Assembly: GCA_022813625.1 (NCBI GenBank)
Contig: JAKLMB010000050.1
Location: 62,001-126,000, forward strand
Direction of reading: 5' to 3'
Source of the DNA: Aaosphaeria pasadenensis
Taxonomy: Eukaryota; Ascomycota; Dothideomycetes; Pleosporales
DNA: 64,000 nucleotides
Shown here: positions 54,646-64,000 of the stretch, one piece after another
Layout: the number at the start of each line of letters is the position of its first letter
Numbering within the stretch: the stretch's first letter is position 1
Translations under genes and position numbers: made by a program
Notes under the pieces: model-generated
Told to the model about the DNA's origin: nothing
The model's database searches: none
The model's input: the letters and a program-made list of their open reading frames with translations, nothing else

Positions 54646-54704
54646 GCAAAAGAGAAGAAGTAGTCTACTACAACACAGTCTATAGTGTGGTGTAGTAGGA
54701 TAGG
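54646..54704. repeat. Dispersed repeat copy R2, interrupted by the solo LTR
   Basis: It matches the start of R1 (51817), with AGAGAAG, TAGTCT and TAGTGTGGTGTAGTAGGATAGG. It stops exactly where the LTR begins at 54705. Confidence 0.7.
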
Positions 54705-55140
54705 TGTTGTGACGGTTGATAACTGGGATCAATCACCCTGGGACGATAGAGTATTGTGGTATAGCAGGATAGATGAGGCTATTCGGGGATCACATGTATG
54801 AGGAAAGGTACTAGGCAGGGCATAGATAGATCGATCAGGGCTGCCGAAAGAGTTCGAGGCATCATCTACCTACCTCCTGAGGCCTATTGATAGAGTTAAA
54901 TATCTACCTTTCCTACCTATTCACCGATTGCGGGTCGTGCCTGTGATGCTCCCTACTACAGAGGCGTCTATACGCGACAGTATTAATATCAGATGAGATA
55001 CCTTTCACTACTGGATTGAATGGAGGATATAGCTCCTGCACTGCTGCCTAGTAAATAGCCTGTGTAGTAGCCGCCTATCCTACTGTATAAGGATCTTTTC
55101 CTCCTGCCCTTGATAGCTCGGTAGGCGTCTATACGCAACA
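54705..55140. mobile_element. Solo LTR of an LTR retrotransposon
   Basis: The 436-bp unit starts TGTTGTGACGG and ends ATACGCAACA, so it has perfect 5-bp inverted ends TGTTG/CAACA of the usual TG...CA kind. It is flanked by ATAGG on the left (54700-54704) and ATAGC on the right (55141-55145), which fits a 5-bp target duplication with one change. No gag/pol coding sequence or second LTR is nearby, so it is a solo LTR left by recombination. The 5' end is of the Ty3/Gypsy type seen in many ascomycetes, but family assignment needs a search. The strand is unknown. Confidence 0.78.
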
Positions 55141-55262
55141 ATAGCTACTGCAAACCCTTCCAGACAAAAAGGATTTGTCACCTTGTGAGAGGATATTCTG
55201 GAGGTCGTCAAGTACGTGAAGGAGATGCTTATTAGCAGGACCTTTCTTTCAGAAGAGCTCGT

Positions 55263-56084
55263 CTAGGTACCATCCAAGAGACGATCATCAGCCAAAGCAG
55301 AAATGTAGGCAACAGCGATATCGCGGGCCAGATCAATGGCCTTGGGGCTATTGTCCTGCGGTAGGTGCTGAAAAGCCACATGGCCCTTCTTTCCTGAACA
55401 GGATTCCTGTAGGAAGGTTTCTGCCAATGATGAGTATAGTCGAAATTCGCAGAGATAAAGCCCTGCGTCGTCTGAGACATGAATAGGTACATCTTATGAC
55501 TTCTGTTAGCGGGAATCTTAGCAAATACGGGGTAGTTGGGTCTCCACTACCGGAAACTGTTCCCGGACTTTTACTCCAGCAGCATCAATATCAAATCCAG
55601 TGTAGAGGATGCTTCCCAATCCGGACTTTTCCAAAGACCTCGAATCCACATGTTGACCGTCAATGCCTGGAGATTCGTAACCATCCCTGCGAGCGAGCTT
55701 CTCGAGTCGGAACTGGTTCTTTTGGTCCTCTAGGCCAATCATCCCAAAGTGAAGTATGAACGTCACATCCACCTTGCTATCCTGCTCACCCGTCCGCGAG
55801 TCGGGCTGGAAAACAGATCGCTTCCCGTCCCAGATTTCTCTGGAGACACGCCTGACGTCGTCGTAAGTGTCCCGGGTGACGCGAGAGTATTTCCAAATGT
55901 GTATGTCCCCTTTTCCCGGCCGATTAACCGACTCTGGTAGAGCCTCCAAGACAGACCAGGACGTGTTCCAGTCGAATTGCGCGAATTCCTACAGAGAACG
56001 TTAGTGTTGAAAAGTTCCAGGCTCTGAGCTGTCACTTACTGCGTTACCAGTGACAGCTACGTTGATCGAGTTTGTCGCGGCCAT
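55263..56084 (-). CDS. Pyroglutamyl-peptidase I-like cysteine peptidase (family C15)
   Basis: Three exons on the minus strand (56084-56040, 55988-55529, 55492-55263) encode 244 residues. The start MAATNSINVAVTGNA gives the family's V-x-V-T-G opening. FDWNTSWSVLEALP, DDVRRVSREIWDG and FILHFGMIG follow. FRLEKLARRDGY holds the catalytic Glu region. After the second intron, VSDDAGLYLCEF carries the catalytic Cys, and GHVAFQHLPQ the catalytic His. The enzyme removes N-terminal pyroglutamate from peptides in the cytosol. The second intron is only 36 nt (GTATTTGC...CATAAG, with GCTAAC inside). Without splicing the frame meets three TAA stops, so automatic calling would truncate or miss the gene. The catalytic Glu-Cys-His triad appears complete. 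It lies just beside the solo LTR, its stop 123 bp away. Confidence 0.85.
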
Positions 56085-56616
56085 TTGTGTATTGTTGTAT
56101 CGTGAACAATGAGCTTCACTTCTGCGGTTTTGTTTGCTTCCGTGTAGCCAATAGCAGCAACGTGGTGTAGGTAATGCACGTCTCTTCACCGGTTTGTTTT
56201 GTCCTACGTTAGAAAGCGCACACACCACCCAACTTTACGGATACTGTGTTGCGGCTGCCTTCGGGTGAATTTGGAAAGGGCTGTGTTGTGTCTACCAAAA
56301 TTGGTTGGAGGACGCGTGGAACTGTTTAGGAGCTGTCGCAGCTGCTCTGCCTTACTCCCTACTACAGTCCATTGCGTAGCGCACACTAGTGCGACATCCT
56401 CGTGTGGAAGCTTGATCACTGTCACCAATTGTTGTTCCCTGGAACGATTTGCATTGGCAAGCAACCTGAGAACAAGAGATTTATATGGCATGTTGTACTC
56501 TATCATTTCTCTACATTGCAAATAGACGTGAAATCTGATCTACAGGGACTTCGTTGCCCCATAATCTCCAAATCCTTAATGGTTTTCACGTACTCTCCTC
56601 AAACCCTAATCCAGTC
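56085..56616. other. Divergent intergenic region
   Basis: It lies between the starts of the peptidase (minus) and the STAND-like gene (plus), so it should hold both promoters. No repeats or RNA genes were recognised. Confidence 0.5.
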
Positions 56617-57593
56617 ATGAGTTCTGAACCGTAAGTTCCCTGCGTAATTGTTCATGATAGCGCTAAAGCGTAGCAGAAGCTCACCAAACTGTGACAATAC
56701 TTGGAACAAGGCCGTAGAAACGAGTCGACAAATACTTGGTGACGACGATTTCGAAGTTGCACAAAATTTCCAGACCCCTGACTTATTACTCCTGGAAATA
56801 CCAAATCTTGAAGTCAGCCATGAACGCAGCATAATCGGGAGGTTGCTTGGAGGACTCAAGCCTCAATTGGTGCATCTCCAGACGTTTGCAAATCTTATTG
56901 CTGTAAGCCTTGAGTGCAATTCAGTAAGCTTAACGTTCCCCTCGGGTATCATTGTGCTGCTGGTTCAGGTATGTAGAGAATTTCACGCCTTTTAATGCTC
57001 TGAATATTGATCCTGACATCTGAATCTAGCTGGCATGCAAATCCGCAGAGAAATTGGAGGAGATCGCGAAATATCTGCGCATGCTAAGGGATCAGCTGGA
57101 ACTATTCGACTTATACAGCCGATCCCTGGACCTTGGCCCAGAAATGTTGGAGACATTTTTCGAGCTCCTAGTCGACTTACTTCTCAACTGTGCAACAGCG
57201 ATCAAGTTCTTCCGAAAAAGTAGCACTAATCCTACGATTCCAATGTGGAACAGTGTCGATAAGAAGTTCTCCAAGATATTGGAAAAGTTTGGGTCAAGAG
57301 TGGATTACTTGCGACAACTTGTTGAAGTCCGCTATCAGGCTGACATGCGTTTGAATCAGATGCAACTTCTCGAAACCTTAATTCGGTGCAATATAAAACG
57401 AAAGATGACTGAAAGATCTATGTGTCTGCCTTGTTATCAGCTACCATTTGGCCGCAACCACGGCTTTTTTGGCAGAAACGAAGTGTTGTCCGAGATCAGT
57501 ACCCATCTGCGGGCTTCAAAAGATGGCAAATCAGTTCGTTCAGTAGCCTTATGGGGCGCTGGAGGGCCACCGGTAGGCGGTATCGAATTATGA
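56617..57593 (+). pseudogene. STAND/NLR-type gene reduced to its N-terminal domain
   Basis: Exons at 56617-56630, 56674-56968 and 57030 onward join in frame: MSSEP|RSSPNCDNTW...IIVLLVQ|LACKSAEKLEEIAKYLRMLR. The product is a helical N-terminal domain of fungal STAND (NLR-like) proteins, similar to the DUF7708 type. It is followed by CLPCYQLPFGRNHGFFGRNE, the usual linker 'F.GR.' before the nucleotide-binding domain. Next comes VRSVALWGAGGPP, where VALWGxGGxGKT would be expected. Here the P-loop Gly-Lys-Thr is missing and the frame ends six codons later at 57593. No NB-ARC, WD40 or ankyrin repeats follow in the next 270 bp. Full-length relatives act in non-self recognition and programmed cell death. 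This copy would make about 290 residues with no NTPase. It may be a dead gene, or a stand-alone domain protein. Confidence 0.7.
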
Positions 57594-57866
57594 TGTGAAT
57601 AACATGACTGACGAAAAAGACACGGCGTCTGTTCTCCGACTTTAGTGGGCAGAAGCTGGACAACCTAGGCGGATTCATGAGTATGCGAGATTGTGGGACA
57701 TCATGAACTGCCCCTTAGGATACCCTCACTCCACAAATTGTAAAATGAAACTTGACTACCCCCTTAGATGGCCTATGCTTACGTGCTGTGATGTTGTTTG
57801 AATGAAAATTGAAAGCGTGTCAATACATGTCATACCGGCCACATAATCCCATTTCTATTTTGGATA

Positions 57867-58691
57867 TCATAGCCATGCTCCGTCAACTGCATACACACTT
57901 CCACTGACAAACGTACTTTCCGGTCCTAACAAGAAGACAATAACATTCGCGACTTCTTCTGGCTTCCCCTGGCGTTGAAATGCGCTGGGATCATCAAACG
58001 GAGCATCGGCCGGCCGCTCGTGCTCGTCCCAGTACTTCTGCATCATCGGCGTGTATATTGCACCAGGAGCAACTGCGTTGATTCGGATCTCTGCTGCCCC
58101 ATTTTCCTTCGCGGCAGCTCGTGTGAGGCCGATCACACCATGCTTGCTCGCGGCATATGCGCCGTGGTTTGCCATACCTATTCAGACAAAGTCAGTATGG
58201 GGAATCCAACACGACGGTGGTACTCCGCTTGACTTACCCGTCGTGCCGTGTATCGAAGCCACATTTACGATAGAACCGCCCTTCGATATCTTGTTGAGTT
58301 GTGCTCTCAGGCAATACATAAGGCCCGTCAAATTCACCGCGAGAATCTTATTCCACTCCTCGTCGTCCAGTGCCGATATTGGTTTAACGCCATGATCTTT
58401 GCCAATCACACCCGCAACATTCGCCGCGCCGTCCAGTCGACCAAACTTCTCCACAATCCCACTGATCCAGGTTTCCACCTGCTCTCGACTGGAGACGTCC
58501 ACCTTGGTGACTGTGAATGGGACGTTCTTCGCAGAGAAGTAGGACTCCACTGCCGACATGGAGGTGCCGTCGACGTCGGCAATGCAGACGGTGCCTCCCC
58601 GTTCGGAGATGGCTTTAGCGGTTGCGAGACCGATGCCGCTTGCTCCACCAGCGATTGCGTACACTTTGCTCGCGAATGCCTGGCTCGCCAT
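57867..58691 (-). CDS. Short-chain dehydrogenase/reductase (SDR, FabG-like)
   Basis: Two exons on the minus strand (58691-58238, 58177-57867; 60-nt intron) encode 254 residues, a normal classical SDR length. The cofactor motif TGxxxGxG appears as AGGASGIGLATA, with ADVDG after strand 2. NVAGVIGKDHG and LAVNLTGLMYCLRAQL are the conserved mid-section. The catalytic Ser is in VNVASIHGTTG, and YxxxK is YAASKHG. INAVAPGAIYTPMM and GSVYAVDGAWL complete the fold. Asp at the end of strand 2 suggests NAD(H) preference. It reduces or oxidises a small alcohol/ketone in the cytosol; substrate unknown. The gene is intact. Confidence 0.9.
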
Positions 58692-59647
58692 TGGAAGGAG
58701 ATTTGGGGATTGGGAGAGTGGAAACAGGAGGATAATGGTGTAGTCTCTATGTATCGGCCAGTAAGGAAAAGGGTGGATGGCTAAGAATATTAGAGGATTT
58801 AAAGAATATGGCTAAGGAACTTGGAAACGATACAAGCGGTGCGCGGCAGTATCCCACGCTCTACTTGTCGATTCAAGATTTGGTCAATTCAGTACTTGTT
58901 GCTTGTAGTAATACCGTACATAATAAATATCTAGGTAGATAAACTTTGTTTCGGTTGTTTAGCAACGTTCACGAACTAAGTGTTCCCCGCCCTATTGCTG
59001 AAAGAGCCGACCTAGCCGTGAAGGTGGTATCGGCTTTCCGAATCATCTACCCTCGTGAGTTGCTTCAATTCGTTTGAGAAATTCAAAAGCGTCGATATTG
59101 TACAGTAGAAGGTCTGTATTGTTGTTGTCATTCGCCCCGCGCCAACGACCCTGCGTTATTAGAAAAGCTAAGCGGGTGGTTTCAAGCAGGCTGGAACGCG
59201 CGGATACCGTTTCCGTCAACGGATGTCCTTCACATCGAAGGGCGGATACGGAAAGCTTTGACCTTTCGTGAAATTACGAAGTGCACTGTAACGGAAATAG
59301 GTTTCCTTCCCATATCGAGGACCCAAATGCAAGGTTGAGGCTGCAATTAGTCTGCTACCCCGTTGGCTAACAACTCCGCACTTTTCTCCCCGCAATCATG
59401 GTGCTCCTCAAGCATGCGGCAAAGAATCAGCCACACAAGGACCGTTCGCGTGTGAAATATGGAACAGAACTTGTGCACCAAGTACAACACAGCGTTGACT
59501 TGGGGAATCTTTCAAGATAAAGTCGCCGGTCATCCCACAACTACAGTTCCACGACATCGGCAAACATAGAGTCTTCTATCATTCAGCGATCGTCAATCGC
59601 ATACCACTTCATCCTTATACTCACGACCATTCTCGTTTTCTAACACA
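58692..59647. other. Divergent intergenic region
   Basis: It carries the promoters of the SDR (minus) and of the sugar transporter (plus). A CTAGGTAG motif occurs near 58930. No gene or repeat was recognised. Confidence 0.5.
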
Positions 59648-61569
59648 ATGCCTGCAGGCGTGCTTCCCACCCAGGGAACGAGCGACCTTTCTAGGATCGA
59701 GGCGCCCGTCACCTTCAAGGCTTACTTGATATGCGCATTCGCAGCTTTTGGTGGCATCTTCTTCGGGTATGTCAATAAATCTCCAGTACGTACTCCTCAC
59801 TGTTCAATTCACTGACCGTCGAAAGTTATGACATCGGATGGATGTCTGGTGTTCTCGGCATGCCGTACTATATCGAGATGTATACAGGACTCAAATACGA
59901 CTGGGAATTGATGAAACCTGCCGACCCTGATATTGAGTTCTCTCTCTCGGCCCATGATAAGTCTCTCATGACATCTATTCTCTCGCTGGGAACATTCTTG
60001 GGTGCCATTGTGGCTGGAGACTGTGCCGATTTCATCGGGCGCCGTCTGACCATTATCGCCGGTTGCATAATCTTCTGCGGCGGATGTGTCCTTCAGGTCG
60101 CCAGTACAGACCAACTGGTCCTGATGGTCATGGGCCGCCTGATAGCAGGTCTTGGTGTGGGTTTCAACTCCGCTGTTGTTATCCTCTACATGGCGGAAAT
60201 CGCTCCTCGAAAAGTGCGTGGTGCGTTAGTCGCCGGATATCAGATGTGCATGTAAGTTGGACAAACAAGATATCCAAAACTTTGGAAGATGTGAAGCTTA
60301 GACCTGATTTCCGACAGAACGATCGGCCTCCTGCTCGCCAACTGCGTTGTCTATGCTACGCAAAATCGCAATGATACTGGATCGTACCGGATCCCGGTCG
60401 CCATACAGTTTCTCTGGGCGATCATTCTCGCCGTCGGGCTGTTTTTGCTTCGTATGTTCAACAATCACCATAATCTCCAGGAAGACTTCACTGACACTTA
60501 GAAGCTGAGTCGCCCCGTTACTGTGTGAAGAAAGGCCGGATTGACCAGGCAACCAAAGCCCTTTCGACCCTTCGAGGCCAACCAGTAGAATCGGAGTATA
60601 TCAAGGGTGAACTGGCTGAAATCATTGCCAACCTCGAGATCGAAATGCATCTCATTCCTGATCAAGGTTATCTGCAATCATGGTTTGCTTGCTTCAAGGG
60701 CTCCTGGAGGAAGCCTAGCTCCAATATTCGACGCACCATACTTGGAATGGGCGTTCAGGTGAGTTGAAATTCTCGAACTCGCTTCTTTTTGACATCGGGG
60801 TCTCTTTCGACGACGAATCCGAATCTAATTTTTCATTGTATAGATGACGCAACAACTTGCTGGCGTGAACTTCATCTTTTATTTCGGCACAACCTTCTTC
60901 CAGCAGCTGAAGACTATCGACAACCCCTTCTTCATTTCGCTGATCACCTCTCTCGTAAATGTGGTTGCTACGCCCATTTCCTTCTGGACCATCGAGCGAT
61001 TTGGTCGTCGAGTCCTACTTATCTACGGAGCGATAGGAATGGCACTCATGCAATGGGTCATTGCTGCTATCGGGATATCAGCTGGCCGAGCGGAGGCGCA
61101 TAACCCAGCCGCCGTGAAGGCAATGATTGCCATCATCTGCCTTGACATCTTTGTCTTCGCGGCTACCTGGGGTCCCGCGGCCTGGGTTGTAGTCGGGGAA
61201 GCCTTCCCCCTGCCAATTCGATCTCGTGGAGTTGCTCTTTCCACAGCTTCTTGTTGGTTGTGGAACCTCGTCATCGCAACCATCACCCCATACCTGGTCG
61301 GTACCGATAGTTCGAGCGCTAACCTGGGCCCGAAGGTCTTCTTCATCTGGGGTGCATTCTGCGTTCTCTTGTTCCTTTTTGCGTACTTCCTTGTGCCGGA
61401 GATGAAAGGACTCTCGCTTGAACAAGTCGATCAGATGCTTGAAGAAGTGACTCCGCGCAAGAGCGCAGGTTGGGTCCCTACGACTACCTTTGCGGCCGAA
61501 GTCGGGATGGTGGAGAAAAATGTCCAGCACGAGGAAATCGAAGAGCCACATACCCCGCGCAGTACTTAA
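59648..61569 (+). CDS. MFS sugar/H+ symporter (hexose transporter family)
   Basis: Five exons (59648-59766, 59826-60251, 60318-60451, 60502-60758, 60844-61569) encode 553 residues. The sugar-transporter signatures are all visible: FFGYDIGWMSGVLGM in span 1, GDCADFIGRRLT after span 2, and YMAEIAPRKVRGALVAGYQ after span 4. ESPRYCVKKGR at the end of the first half and QQLAGVNFIFYFGTTFF in span 7 follow. ERFGRRVLL and the exit motif PEMKGLSLEQVDQM close the set. It imports hexoses or related sugars with protons at the plasma membrane. Its convergent neighbour at 62570 is a secreted endo-galactanase, so galactose or oligogalactan uptake is a reasonable, unproven idea. All intron junctions are canonical. 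Confidence 0.93.
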
Positions 61570-62569
61570 GGCATGGCGGCCTATACTTACTCAAAACATC
61601 GTACTGCCGTTAGATTACAATATTATTGCGAAGAGCGGCACAAGTTGCAAGTCATTATCGGCTGGGGGTCCGGGGGTGTTGTTTTCATCTGAGATGCTGC
61701 AATCTTCATACATGAAAATCGTTATATATTATCATTGTGTCTAATCCGATTCAATCTTCCTCCTTGCTACAGTTCATTACTTGAGCATTGGATATAAGAA
61801 AGCTGCCATCCACCCAGCGAACTCTTCTCGTCGTGATTCTTCAATATGTGCCCGTTTGATCATTTGAGAATAGATTGAAGCATACCGTGGTATGGTAGGG
61901 CAAATGAGAACATTTTAGGATGATTATAGATAGTGGGATCAGGACGCGCGATAGGGATCGAGAAATCACATATCAATCTTCGCAGGCCTGTCGACAATGG
62001 CAAATATTTAGTTCTCTCACCCTTTTCCTTGTTAGCTGGTCGTATCTGTGATGCGTCTCACTATAGCGGTGTCTGTATGCAGCGATCTGGGTATCTTGAT
62101 ATGTATAACTACTGAAAACTTATAGTTTCAATGTATTTCACCACTGTCATGCACTGAAACATGGATTATTTCCCAGCGACCAAAGTAAGACCATGTATCG
62201 TTGCACTGCATGGGGATTTATCACAAAATTTGTCCATGACTAGTCAACATGAGGACTGAGAAACGTCGATGGGAGTTAGAAAAACGCATTTTATTTGATC
62301 AATTTAGTAACTTGTTGGCATTGTTCCTGATGACATGCGCAATCCGAATTAAAAGATGGAAAAAGGTTATCCGAATGAGGGGCTGAATGCATAGATGATA
62401 CCAAAATATGGGACAGGAAATAGAAGAAGCTATGAAAGGGTGAAAGAAGGTTAGATCACTTCACCTACAAGTAGAAAGTAATAAATGAACTGTAAAGTTG
62501 GCCCTCATGGACGAAAATCAACAAAAAAATATAATGTCAGGAAATCGGCACGCCGATTTTCAACCAGGC
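61570..62569. other. Convergent intergenic region with LTR-like remnant
   Basis: It holds the 3' UTRs of the transporter and the GH53 gene. A segment around 61920-62115 resembles the solo LTR at 54705; the rest is AT-rich without genes. Confidence 0.5.
61920..62115. repeat. Diverged fragment related to the 54.7-kb LTR
   Basis: GGTCGTATCTGTGATGC followed by ACTATAGCGGTGTCTGTATGC parallels GGTCGTGCCTGTGATGC and ACTACAGAGGCGTCTATACGC in the solo LTR (54934-54977). Most differences are transitions. A shared ATCACAT motif lies upstream in both. No intact ends were found. Confidence 0.6.
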
Positions 62570-63631
62570 TTAGATCGTTCCGAAGACAGCCATGCTGGTG
62601 TAAGCTTGAGCATTTCCGTCAAAGAGAGTATTCCAATCGCACGATGAACCAAGGACAGCATTGTGAATCCAAGCACCTTCCCAATATGACAGACCAACAG
62701 CCCGAGCCCCTTGCACCTTGTTGAGAGTTGCTGCTGTCCTCTGAATCCAGGTGGTTTGGCCAGCCGGATCAAAAGTAATGTCTGCGGTGTCGAGTGGAAA
62801 AGGATAGTCTCCGTTCACGCAGGACACTGGCCAGTTTGTTTCAATAACCATGACCTCCTTGCCGTACCGGGTCACCAAGTTGTTTAGTGACGCCAACAGG
62901 TTCTCCTGAGTTGCAGCTTGTCCCCAGAAGGGATAGAATGACACGCCTAGCATGTCTACGTCTGACAAGGTGAATAGGCCTTCGCCCAGAACAAGGTCGT
63001 AGAACCACTGCATCTCTTCAGCGTTTTCGCCGTGTGATAGATGTACCTGTATCTTTGGTGGTGGACTCAAGCCCGAGTCGCGGATTGCGCGCGAGGCTGT
63101 ATGTAGAAGCGTTGCAAGATTATGGGGCTGATCATATTTCCCTGTAGGCCATAATGTTCCCCCATTGATCTCGTTGCCGATCGTGATTGTTTCTGGAACA
63201 AGGCCGGCGTCGGCAAAGGTTTGGCATACTTGGTAAGTATACTGGTAGAGCTTGGTGGATAATTCCGAGATTTGAGTAGGCCAACCGGACGGGATATCCT
63301 GCAAACCAGGGTTTGTCCAAGTATCGCTGTAATGTAAATTCAGGCCGAACTGCAGGCCGGCCGACTGAGCTCTTGCAGCGAGTTCGAGGTTGTACTGAAT
63401 TCCATAGTCACCCTCAGTTGTCCATACTCGCTGTCGGACCATGTTAACACCACTGGCAACGAGGATTTGCTCCAACGGCTGAGCTACGCCGTTTACGTCC
63501 TTGTAGATAACACCATTGCGCTCCGACACTAGGAGAGATGACCAGTCGAATGCGCGATAGCGTAGTGCCCCTTCGGCACTTGAGACAAGCCCGCAAACTA
63601 GGAAGAAGAGTGAGGCAATCGAGAACATCAT
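62570..63631 (-). CDS. Secreted arabinogalactan endo-beta-1,4-galactanase (GH53)
   Basis: This single exon encodes 353 residues from the ATG at 63631. A signal peptide (MMFSIASLFFLVCGLVSSAEG) precedes the mature start ALRYRAFDWSSLL. GH53 blocks are GVNMVRQRVWT, GLQFGLNLHYSDTWTNPG, and the acid/base Glu in TITIGNEINGGTLWPTG. VDMLGVSFYPFWG and the nucleophile Glu in VMVIETNWPVSC follow. The C-terminal GLSYWEGAWIHNAVLGSSCD with two Cys is typical of fungal enzymes. It cuts beta-1,4-galactan side chains of pectin outside the cell. The length equals that of fungal GalA. The family's expected residues are all present, so it should be active. Pectin-side-chain attack suggests a plant-associated or saprotrophic lifestyle. 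Confidence 0.95.
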   Translation of the reverse strand: MMFSIASLFFLVCGLVSSAEGALRYRAFDWSSLLVSERNGVIYKDVNGVAQPLEQILVASGVNMVRQRVWTTEGDYGIQYNLELAARAQSAGLQFGLNLHYSDTWTNPGLQDIPSGWPTQISELSTKLYQYTYQVCQTFADAGLVPETITIGNEINGGTLWPTGKYDQPHNLATLLHTASRAIRDSGLSPPPKIQVHLSHGENAEEMQWFYDLVLGEGLFTLSDVDMLGVSFYPFWGQAATQENLLASLNNLVTRYGKEVMVIETNWPVSCVNGDYPFPLDTADITFDPAGQTTWIQRTAATLNKVQGARAVGLSYWEGAWIHNAVLGSSCDWNTLFDGNAQAYTSMAVFGTI

Positions 63632-64000
63632 TATCACGACTTAATGTGATTGAATGAATTGAAGATCCCGAGAGTTATCGAAGCCCATTTCCACGAGAAG
63701 GCGGCAAATGCTGCTCCTATTATAATTGCTCTGATTGCAGGGCTTCCCTTAGACATGGATATTAAAGGCACATGTCCAATTCGCTTGAAACGCCGACTGG
63801 AAAATAATCACGAAGCTGATGTTGAAGATCGTTACATGACTCTGGTACTCACATGGGATTTTCCTTCAATCTACCGAGGAGTGACATCCGAATTGAAACT
63901 TTCCAAATTGACACCTCAGCCAAGAAAATTATAGATCCGTCTAATTTAGAACCCATCATTATTGTCTCGCTCACGGATGAACAGTTTCAAGCGGGTGGTA
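63632..64000. other. Upstream region of the galactanase, to window end
   Basis: It should contain the galactanase promoter. One open frame on the plus strand (63650-63934) has no family signature and is not called. The right neighbour is outside the window. Confidence 0.45.

Noticed and set aside
63650..63934. 94-codon open frame at the right end
   Set aside because: No signature, and it overlaps the expected promoter of the galactanase. The context is cut by the window end.
1..64000. tRNA, rRNA genes and CRISPR arrays
   Set aside because: I looked for the B-box GGTTCRANNCC with a matching A-box and for regular spaced repeats and found none convincing. CRISPR is not expected in a fungal genome.

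Overview
The window is nuclear DNA of a filamentous ascomycete (Pezizomycotina). Genes are monocistronic, dense and on both strands. They are split by short introns (36-97 nt, mostly GT...AG with a CTAAC-like branch sequence). The families present are typical of these fungi: DHA1 major facilitator (MFS) pumps, a fungal rhodopsin-domain membrane protein, an AsaB/CmcJ-like oxygenase, a STAND/NLR N-terminal domain, GH53 galactanase and Rad4/Dpb11. Exon boundaries were read by eye from splice sites, frame and family conservation. I saw no tRNA, rRNA or CRISPR array.

0.5-12 kb: a 2-oxoglutarate/Fe(II) oxygenase, the four-BRCT replication/checkpoint protein Dpb11/Rad4/TopBP1 (minus strand, seven exons), a 4.4-kb gene-free stretch with microsatellites and pyrimidine-rich DNA, and an alpha-arrestin with a PPxY motif.

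13-19.7 kb: a decaying accessory patch. It holds an NmrA-like pseudogene with a nonsense codon and several frameshifts, an intact norsolorinic-acid-reductase-like aldo-keto reductase (AKR), a broken second AKR copy in inverted orientation, and an intact DHA1 MFS pump. Behind the pump lies an AT-rich tract carrying a duplicated segment with transition-only changes typical of RIP (repeat-induced point mutation).

22-33 kb: core genes. These are a Nha1/Sod2-type Na+/H+ antiporter with a long tail, a rhodopsin-domain membrane protein, the rRNA-processing factor Ebp2, a small HSBP1 (heat-shock-factor-binding) protein and an ERp38-type protein disulfide isomerase.

34-49 kb: an MFS pump, a relic resembling the heat-labile enterotoxin A family, a cytochrome P450, an unrecognised nuclear-looking protein, a histidine acid phosphatase/phytase-like enzyme with two possible N-termini, and an APC-family amino acid/GABA permease.

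49-64 kb: an accessory, repeat-bearing region. In order it holds a monocarboxylate-transporter-like MFS, a CpG-free AT-rich block, a displaced copy of the 3' end of the permease gene, dispersed repeats, a divergently arranged AsaB-like oxygenase and AKR (both with defects), a solo LTR with inverted TGTTG/CAACA ends, an easily missed pyroglutamyl peptidase gene, an NLR gene cut off at its P-loop, an SDR, a sugar transporter and a secreted GH53 galactanase. The last two are convergent and could serve plant cell-wall galactan use.

No wholly new system can be claimed. The most informative signals are genome-defence mutation (RIP-like decay) around the accessory genes, the solo LTR, the alternative N-terminus of the phosphatase, and frame-neutral introns in two transporters.
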